Source of the DNA: JAAYZB01 sp035379945
GTDB lineage: Bacteria > Bacillota_I > Bacilli_A > Izemoplasmatales > Hujiaoplasmataceae
Direction of reading: 5' to 3'
DNA: 64,000 nucleotides
Assembly: GCA_035379945.1 (NCBI GenBank)
Contig: DAOSWG010000001.1
Location: forward strand, 99,156-163,155
This document shows positions 58,882 through 64,000 of this stretch, piece by piece. Position 1 is the stretch's first letter. Each line of letters starts with the position of its first letter. The notes under the pieces are model-generated. The model searched no databases and was not told the DNA's origin. It saw nothing but the letters and a program-made list of their open reading frames with translations. Both the position numbers and the translations under genes were made by a program.

Positions 58882-60492
58882 TCAGTACATTTCTGGTGCC
58901 GGTGCCACCGGTTTTTCTTCCTTGATCTCCGCTACGCCGACTTCCGTTGTGATGAAGAGTGCGGATATCGAAGCAGCATTCATGATCGCGCTTCTGGTAA
59001 CTTTGGTCGGATCGACGATTCCTTCTTTGAACATGTCGACCCAAACGCCGTTTTTGGCATCGAATCCGTAATTCTTTTCAGCCTTTTTCTGCAATTCGAC
59101 GATTTCCAAAGGATCATAGCCGGAATTCTCGGCGATCTGGTATATCGGAGCTAGCAGGCTTTCAACAACCACATTGATACCTTTTTGGGTATCATTGACA
59201 CTTGACTTGAGATTTGCCTTGATTTCTTTATAAATCTCGACAAGGGCTGCTCCGCCTCCGATAACGATGCCTTCCTCGACGGCGGCCTTGGTCGCATTGA
59301 GAGCATCTTCGATCTTCATTTTCTTTTCCTTGAGTTCGGTCTCGGTTGTTGCGCCGACTTTGACGATGGCGACGCCGCTAGTCAGTTTGGCCAAACGTTC
59401 GCCAAGACGCTTTTTGTCATAATCGGAAGTTGTCCGGTCCATCTGTTTCTTGATTTCGTCGACTCTGGCGGTGATTTTCTTCTTTTCGCCGGAGCCGTCG
59501 ATGATTGTCGTATTGTCTTTGCCAATGATGACTTTTTTGGCCAGACCAAGATCGTCTATCTTGACATCCTTGATTTCCTGATTCAAATCTTTGGCCACGA
59601 AACGTGCCCCGGTCAGGGTGGCGATATCGGTAAGGATTTCCTTCTGGTTGTCGCCGAAGCCCGGAGCTTTGGTGGCGACCACATTGAAAGTTCCGCGCAG
59701 TTTGTTCACGATGAGGGTGGAAAGAACTTCGTTCTCGATGTCGTCTGCGATTATGAGCAACGGTTTGTTGGCCTGAACGATTTCTTCTAGCAAAGGAAGA
59801 ATATCCTTGATAGTCGTGATCTTCTGATCGGTGACCAGCACATTGGCATTTTCCATGACAATTTGCATTTTTTCACGGTCTGTGACCATATAGGGGGAAA
59901 TATAGCCTTTTTCGTATTGCAAGCCTTCGACTACTTCCAAATAAGTATCGAATCCTTTGGACTCATCGACGCTGATGACGCCGTTGTGACCAACCTTTCC
60001 CATTGCTTTGGCAATGATGTCGCCGATTTCGGAAGATCCCGATGAAACAGTAGCGACATGGGCGATATCTTCATCGGTTTCGATTTTATGCGATTTTTCC
60101 AACAGTTTCTTCGCCACTTCTTTGGCGGCTTTTTCCATGCCTTCCCGCATCAGGACCGGATTAGTTCCCTTTTCGACATGTTCGATTCCCTTGTGGATCA
60201 TCGACTGGGTCAACACGGTGGCGGTAGTGGTTCCGTCGCCGGCTACGTCGTTTGTCTTGTTGGCGGCTTCATAAACAAGTTTGGCGCCCATGTTCTCGAA
60301 AGCGTCCTTCAGTTCGATCTCTTTGGCGATCGTTACACCGTCATTCGTGATCATCGGGGACCCATATCCCTTGTCCAGCACGACATTTCTTCCTTTTGGG
60401 CCAAGGGTTACTTTGACTGCATCGGCCAAAATGTCGACGCCTTTCAACATGCCCATTCTGGCTTCTTTTGAATAACGTACTTCTTTGCTCAT
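58882..60492 (-). CDS. groEL: Chaperonin GroEL
   Basis: A 536-residue Hsp60 chaperonin. Signatures: LGPKGRNVVLDKGYGSP, GDGTTTATVL (ATP site) and the equatorial-domain signature ATKAAVEEGIVIGGGAALVE. The usual GGM-rich tail is replaced by a short APAPEMY end. The ATG at 60492 has AGGAG 8 bases upstream. Transcribed with groES under two CIRCE operators. Confidence 0.99.
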   Translation of the reverse strand: MSKEVRYSKEARMGMLKGVDILADAVKVTLGPKGRNVVLDKGYGSPMITNDGVTIAKEIELKDAFENMGAKLVYEAANKTNDVAGDGTTTATVLTQSMIHKGIEHVEKGTNPVLMREGMEKAAKEVAKKLLEKSHKIETDEDIAHVATVSSGSSEIGDIIAKAMGKVGHNGVISVDESKGFDTYLEVVEGLQYEKGYISPYMVTDREKMQIVMENANVLVTDQKITTIKDILPLLEEIVQANKPLLIIADDIENEVLSTLIVNKLRGTFNVVATKAPGFGDNQKEILTDIATLTGARFVAKDLNQEIKDVKIDDLGLAKKVIIGKDNTTIIDGSGEKKKITARVDEIKKQMDRTTSDYDKKRLGERLAKLTSGVAIVKVGATTETELKEKKMKIEDALNATKAAVEEGIVIGGGAALVEIYKEIKANLKSSVNDTQKGINVVVESLLAPIYQIAENSGYDPLEIVELQKKAEKNYGFDAKNGVWVDMFKEGIVDPTKVTRSAIMNAASISALFITTEVGVAEIKEEKPVAPAPEMY

Positions 60493-60497
60493 CTCAA

Positions 60498-60785
60498 TCA
60501 CTCCTCTTCCAGGACCGCGAGAATGTCTTTTTCGGCGATGATCAGATATTCTTCGTCATCGTACTTGAATTCCGTGGTCGAATATTTCTTGTATACAACC
60601 TTGTCTCCCGTTTTGACGGTCAGTGGTATCAGTTTGCCGTCGACCAGGTTCCCTTCTCCGACAGCTACGACATCGGCGAAACTCGGTTGTTCTTTGACAT
60701 CACCGGTCAGGATAATTCCGCTGGCTGTCTTTTTTTCTACTTTTTCTTTTTTCAGTACTACGTTGTCATGCAATGGTTTAAGCAT
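60498..60785 (-). CDS. groES: Co-chaperonin GroES
   Basis: A 95-residue lid of the GroEL chamber. MLKPLHDNVVLKK opening, mobile loop KKTASGIILTGDVKEQPS, and DKVVYKKYSTTEFKYDDEEYLIIAEKD near the end. The ATG at 60785 was chosen, with GGGAG 8 bases upstream. First gene of groESL. Confidence 0.98.
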   Translation of the reverse strand: MLKPLHDNVVLKKEKVEKKTASGIILTGDVKEQPSFADVVAVGEGNLVDGKLIPLTVKTGDKVVYKKYSTTEFKYDDEEYLIIAEKDILAVLEEE

Positions 60786-60809
60786 ATCATTCACTCCCTG
60801 TTTCAGTTA

Positions 60810-60836
60810 TTAGCACTCCTATTTTCCAAGTGCTAG
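60810..60836 (-). promoter_or_regulatory. CIRCE operator (proximal), groES
   Basis: TTAGCACTC-N9-AAGTGCTAG, two mismatches from consensus, between the -10 box and the groES start. Confidence 0.92.
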
Positions 60837-60840
60837 ACAT

Positions 60841-60868
60841 ATTATATCATTTTTCTTGGCACTGTCAA
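60841..60868 (-). promoter_or_regulatory. Promoter for groESL
   Basis: -35 TTGACA (60868-60863), 16-base spacer, -10 TATAAT (60846-60841). The -35 overlaps the distal CIRCE. Confidence 0.88.
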
Positions 60869-60882
60869 GTATTGAGTGCCAG
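60856..60882 (-). promoter_or_regulatory. CIRCE operator (distal), groES
   Basis: TTGGCACTG-N9-GAGTGCCAG: a diverged CIRCE covering the -35 box, in the same place as the distal operator of hsp20. Confidence 0.8.
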
Positions 60883-60915
60883 CAAATTATCTGTTTTTGT
60901 ATTTTTTTTATATGA

Positions 60916-60939
60916 AAAGGGCTTCCCTGTCGGGAAGCC
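60916..60939 (-). terminator. Hairpin after buk
   Basis: Stem GGCTTCCC / GGGAAGCC with a 4-base loop, then CTTTT on the minus strand. A moderate terminator ending the ptb-buk operon. Confidence 0.75.
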
Positions 60940-60946
60940 GCTGGTT

Positions 60947-62017
60947 TCAATATGCCTGTAATTTTTCTTCCTGGTTCAAGACCCTGAGAGCACCTTCCGC
61001 CAAGGCCCGCATCTCGTCTTCTCCGGCATAAACGAATACCGGGGCAATCGGCGTGACATAGTCCTTGATGTGGTTCACGAAGGTCTCGTTGTTGGCGAGC
61101 CCGCCAGTGATCAGCACGGCGTCGATTTTTCCTTTGGCGACAAAATACATGGCGCCGATTTCCTTGACAACCGTATAGGCCATCGCCTGGAAATAGAATG
61201 CGGCTTCCTGGTCGCCTTCCTTGATCCTTTTGTCGATTTCGATACCGTTCGAAGTTCCCAGATATGAAACCAACCCGCCTTCGCCGGCTAAAAGTTTCTT
61301 CACTTCCTGAATCGTGTACTTTCCGGAGAAGCATAGGTCCACGAGCGGATATGTGGGAACTGTTCCCGTTCTTTCGGTTGAAAACGGTCCGTCGCCGCCC
61401 AGGGCGTTGTTCACGTCCACGACCCGGCCTTTCTCATGCAATCCGACGCTGATGCCGCTACCTAGATGGCAGACAATCAGGTTCATGCTTTCATACGGTT
61501 TTCCGATTGTTTTGGCATGTCTTTTGGCAATCGCCTTGTGGTTCAGAACATGGAACACACTTCTTCTTTCGATTCCTTTAAGTCCCGATACTCTGGCGAA
61601 ATCGTTGAATTCATCGACCGACACCGGATTGACGGTGTAAGCCGGACGGTTGATCGGCTTGGCCAGTTCGTAGGCGATGATCGCACCCAAATTGGCCGCA
61701 TGGCTTCCGTACCGACAATTTCTGAGATCGTCGACCATTTTTTCGGTCACAAGATATGTCCCGCCCTGTTTCAGAGGCCGTAACAACCCGCCTCTTCCCA
61801 CAAAGATGTCGATCTGCTCCACCGAGTAATGATGTTCGGCCAGGAAGTCAAGGATCAGTTGTTTCCGGAATTCGGCCTGATCCATCGCTGTCGCAAATTC
61901 TTTCAGTTTCTCGACATCGTGTTTCAAGACCTGTTCCTGAATCAATTTGTCATTGATGAAGATGGCGACCTTGGTCGAAACGCCGCCGGTGTTAATTATC
62001 AGTTGCACGTAATCCAT
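60947..62017 (-). CDS. buk: Butyrate kinase (branched-chain acyl kinase)
   Basis: A 356-residue acetokinase-family enzyme that makes ATP from butyryl or branched-chain acyl phosphate. Motifs: INTGGVSTKVA, GRGGLLRPL, HLGSGISVG, NNALGGDGPFSTERTG and the LITGGLANN region. Overlaps ptb by 26 bases; ATG with GGTGGT upstream. Together with Ptb and the upstream oxidoreductase it fits branched-chain acid formation, though straight-chain butyrate is also possible. Confidence 0.96.
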   Translation of the reverse strand: MDYVQLIINTGGVSTKVAIFINDKLIQEQVLKHDVEKLKEFATAMDQAEFRKQLILDFLAEHHYSVEQIDIFVGRGGLLRPLKQGGTYLVTEKMVDDLRNCRYGSHAANLGAIIAYELAKPINRPAYTVNPVSVDEFNDFARVSGLKGIERRSVFHVLNHKAIAKRHAKTIGKPYESMNLIVCHLGSGISVGLHEKGRVVDVNNALGGDGPFSTERTGTVPTYPLVDLCFSGKYTIQEVKKLLAGEGGLVSYLGTSNGIEIDKRIKEGDQEAAFYFQAMAYTVVKEIGAMYFVAKGKIDAVLITGGLANNETFVNHIKDYVTPIAPVFVYAGEDEMRALAEGALRVLNQEEKLQAY

Positions 62018-62909
62018 AATGATTCACCACCGCTAATAGAATTGAATTATACTTGGCCATGGCCGTATCGGCCCTGCTGGTCAGAACAATCGGAACCTTG
62101 GCACCGAGAACGATGCCGGCCGAATGCGCGCCGGCCAGAAAAACCGATGTTTTGTAAAAAATGTTTCCTCCGTCCAGATTCGGGAAAAGCAATATGTCGG
62201 CGTGACCGGCAACCATGCTTACGATTCCCTTGTGTTTGACCGATTCTTCGCTTACGAGATTGTCGATTGCGAACGGTCCGTCCACAACGAAACCTTTGGG
62301 AGGATTTTCTTCGTAGTGCTTGATAATCTGGCTTGCATCGACGGTCGACTGAATTTTCGGATTGACTTTCTCCACCGCTGACACGATGCCTACGGCCGGA
62401 TTGTCATAACCCAGACTATGGGCAAGTTCCACCGCGTTTTCGATTATCATGATTTTTTCTTCAACGCCGGGATCGATGTTCATTGCTCCGTCCGTGACAA
62501 AAAGCACGCGGTTAAAACCGGGATAGGACACTAGGCCGACATGGCTTAAGAGTGTCTTTTCCCTGATTCCCGATTCCTTGTTCACGACGGCTTTCAGAAG
62601 GTTCTTTGTATCAAGCAGACCTTTCATGATGACTTGAATTTCGCCATCATTTACGAGATCCATCGCGATTCTCGAAGCCTGATCGGGATCGTTTTCGTCA
62701 ATGATCTCGCATGGCATGTTCAAGGCTTCTTCCCGGAGTATTTCCTTGATTTTTTCTTGATTCCCGATCAAAACAGGAAAGATATCGCCGGCCTCACGGC
62801 TTTTAGCCACGGCCTCGATCACGTACGGATCATGGGCAAAAACCACGCCCATTCTGATCGGAGCGGTCTTTTTGGCTAGTTTAGCGAGGTCTTCGACTTT
62901 TTCAAGCAT
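61992..62909 (-). CDS. ptb: Phosphate butyryltransferase
   Basis: A 305-residue phosphate acyltransferase that exchanges CoA for phosphate on butyryl- or branched-chain acyl-CoA. Family patches: MKGLLDTKNLLKAV, HVGLVSYPGF, FVTDGAMNI, GPFAIDNLVS, DILLFPNLDGGN and KVPIVLTSRADTA. The ATG at 62909 has AAGGGG 8 bases upstream and overlaps the gamma-subunit gene by 8 bases. Confidence 0.95.
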   Translation of the reverse strand: MLEKVEDLAKLAKKTAPIRMGVVFAHDPYVIEAVAKSREAGDIFPVLIGNQEKIKEILREEALNMPCEIIDENDPDQASRIAMDLVNDGEIQVIMKGLLDTKNLLKAVVNKESGIREKTLLSHVGLVSYPGFNRVLFVTDGAMNIDPGVEEKIMIIENAVELAHSLGYDNPAVGIVSAVEKVNPKIQSTVDASQIIKHYEENPPKGFVVDGPFAIDNLVSEESVKHKGIVSMVAGHADILLFPNLDGGNIFYKTSVFLAGAHSAGIVLGAKVPIVLTSRADTAMAKYNSILLAVVNHYGLRATDN

Positions 62910-63465
62910 ACTTGATCCCCTTGTCGGCAACATACTTTTTGCCGGAAGCCAATGCCATCATGTTTATATCGAGAAGATGAGCTTTTTTCTGACCGAGGAA
63001 TTTGATCAGTATCTGTTTGATCGTCTCGTCGGGAAACAGGTGCGTAAGTTCAAGGTAAGCTCCAAGCATAACCATGTTCGCAACTTTCATGTTTCCGAGA
63101 TCGGTTGCGATATCGTTGATCGGCACGCCGACCACGAGGCCCTTCTTACAACCGGGATCTCCCGGTATCATCGAAGAGTTGTAAAGCACGAGTCCGTCTT
63201 TTTTGACGTTGTCCTTGAATTTTTCCAGCGACGGGGCATTGAATGCGACCAAATGGTCGGCATCTTTGAATATTGGTGAATTGATTTCTTTGTCGGAAAC
63301 GATCACCGAACAGTTGGCGGTACCACCTCTTGTCTCCGGTCCGTAGGACGGAAACCAAAGGCTGTTCACGTTGTCATGAGTGGCGCTGTAGGCGATCATC
63401 TGGCCGAACATCATGATTCCTTGGCCGCCGAAACCGGCGACTTTGATGTTTTTCGTCTCATTCAT
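62902..63465 (-). CDS. 2-oxoacid:ferredoxin oxidoreductase, gamma subunit
   Basis: A 187-residue gamma domain of an OFOR complex, probably VOR- or KOR-like. N-terminal VAGFGGQGIMMFGQM and SYGPETRGGTANCSVIVSD are the family signatures. It carries no Fe-S cluster. The ATG at 63465 has AGGTGAT upstream and overlaps the beta-subunit stop by 8 bases. The placement with ptb and buk favours 2-oxoisovalerate-type substrates by inference. Confidence 0.93.
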   Translation of the reverse strand: MNETKNIKVAGFGGQGIMMFGQMIAYSATHDNVNSLWFPSYGPETRGGTANCSVIVSDKEINSPIFKDADHLVAFNAPSLEKFKDNVKKDGLVLYNSSMIPGDPGCKKGLVVGVPINDIATDLGNMKVANMVMLGAYLELTHLFPDETIKQILIKFLGQKKAHLLDINMMALASGKKYVADKGIKYA

Positions 63466-64000
63466 TGTTATCACCTTTGTCCTTGAAGACTCCTAACGGA
63501 TAGACTTTCGTCATTTCCGTCTTGACCCAGTTCATGGCGTCGATCGGGGTCTTTCCCCAGTTGACCGGACAGGTTGCCAGCACTTCGATCATCGTGAATC
63601 CCCGGTTTTCCATCTGATACTGGAAAGCTTTTTTGATCGCCGCTTTGGCTTTGATTACATGTTTTGGATCGAATGCCGCGACTCTTTCCAAGTAGGCTAC
63701 TCCTTCGATCGGAGCGAAGATTTCGGAAATCTTGATCGGATTGCCATGAATGGCCGCAACTCTTCCGTCCTGGGAAGTCGTCGTTTTCTGTCCGATCAGA
63801 GTGGTCGGGGCCATTTGGCCGCCGGTCATTCCGTAAATGGCGTTATTGATGAAAATGACGGTAATGTTCTCACCGCGGTTGGCGGCGTGAATGGTTTCGG
63901 CGATACCGATGGAAGCCAAGTCCCCGTCGCCTTGGTAAGTGAATACGATATTTTCCGGTCTGACGCGCTTGACGCCGGTGGCCTGGGCGCAAGCCCGTCC
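63458..64000 (-). CDS. 2-oxoacid:ferredoxin oxidoreductase, TPP-binding beta subunit (N-terminus missing)
   Basis: The C-terminal 180 residues of the thiamine-diphosphate-binding subunit; the gene continues past the right edge. The first visible residues are GRACAQATGVKRVRPENIVF, followed by TYQGDGDLASIG with the TPP/Mg motif GDGD. Further family patches are NNAIYGMTGGQMAPTT (usual GMTGGQ) and VLATCPVNWG, where the latter contributes a cysteine typical of the VorA/KorB type. The alpha subunit and a ferredoxin-like delta subunit are expected upstream, beyond the window. Confidence 0.93.
   Translation of the reverse strand, partial: GRACAQATGVKRVRPENIVFTYQGDGDLASIGIAETIHAANRGENITVIFINNAIYGMTGGQMAPTTLIGQKTTTSQDGRVAAIHGNPIKISEIFAPIEGVAYLERVAAFDPKHVIKAKAAIKKAFQYQMENRGFTMIEVLATCPVNWGKTPIDAMNWVKTEMTKVYPLGVFKDKGDNNE

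Noticed and set aside
60819..61334. 171-codon open frame on the same strand as buk
   Set aside because: It runs out of frame through buk, is rich in Arg and Gly, and extends over the terminator; a shadow.
1..64000. Mollicutes-type genetic code (TGA as Trp)
   Set aside because: TGA is the natural stop of many genes here (for example mutL, addB, ymdB and groES) and Trp is encoded by TGG in the conserved motifs inspected.

Overview
The window reads as chromosome of an anaerobic, fermentative member of the Bacillota (low-GC Gram-positives), probably on the Bacilli/Erysipelotrichia/Mollicutes side. The gene orders hup-der-S1 protein-cmk and pgsA-recA-rny-ymdB-miaB-mutS-mutL-miaA are typical of Firmicutes. 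The heat-shock genes carry CIRCE operators, promoters are SigA-like with many extended -10 boxes, and Shine-Dalgarno sites are strong. TGA is used as a stop throughout, for example in the coding overlaps at mutL/miaA and addB/addA, so this is not the Mycoplasma genetic code. Rubredoxin, a ferredoxin-type 2-oxoacid oxidoreductase, Ptb/Buk and a membrane pyrophosphatase point to an anaerobe that conserves energy at substrate level. Exact taxonomy cannot be fixed by eye.

Layout. 1-5 kb: the end of a GH13 glucosidase gene, a TPR protein with degenerate GGDEF/EAL domains, YfcE-type phosphoesterase, RdgB and KtrA. 5-13.4 kb: CPBP protease, HU, Der, an S1 protein, Cmk, RluB, a CNNM/CBS membrane protein, EF-P and a cysteine-free rhodanese-fold protein. 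13.4-25.8 kb: MiaA, MutL, MutS, an unrecognised membrane-anchored protein, MiaB, YmdB, RNase Y, RecA and PgsA. 25.9-39.8 kb: a YebC-family protein, CvfB with a small upstream ORF, then one apparent long operon addB-addA-hexosaminidase-two Sel1-repeat proteins-queH-M20 peptidase. 39.9-47.4 kb: Hsp20, a redox operon (lpdA, NifS-like desulfurase, thioredoxin, thioredoxin-CcdA fusion), a Bcp-type peroxiredoxin and ClpB. 47.5-50.7 kb: a cobalamin riboswitch followed by a DUF4430 lipoprotein, an ECF-type S component and a PAS-GGDEF-HD-GYP protein. 50.7-58.4 kb: CAT-like acetyltransferase, aldo/keto reductase, RidA, rubredoxin, H+-pyrophosphatase, aldehyde dehydrogenase, an SDR-type epimerase and a deoxynucleoside kinase. 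58.5-64 kb: an AT-rich non-coding stretch, groES-groEL, and the operon 2-oxoacid oxidoreductase (beta, gamma)-ptb-buk.

How the genes work together. hsp20, groESL and clpB form a visible HrcA-type regulon. hsp20 and groES share a two-operator layout, with a -35 box inside the distal operator and a -10 box between operators. The final operon supports the route branched-chain 2-oxoacid to acyl-CoA (plus reduced ferredoxin) to acyl phosphate to acid plus ATP. MutSL, RecA, AddAB and RdgB cover DNA repair and nucleotide-pool cleaning. RNase Y, YmdB, MiaA, MiaB, QueH, EF-P, Der and RluB cover RNA and translation.

Most notable points: the B12-riboswitch operon that seems to run into a c-di-GMP enzyme gene; the degenerate TPR-GGDEF-EAL scaffold; the membrane-anchored protein with two SAP/Rho-N-like motifs beside mutS; the redox operon; and the small ORF coupled to cvfB. 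No CRISPR array, tRNA, rRNA, insertion sequence or prophage was recognised.
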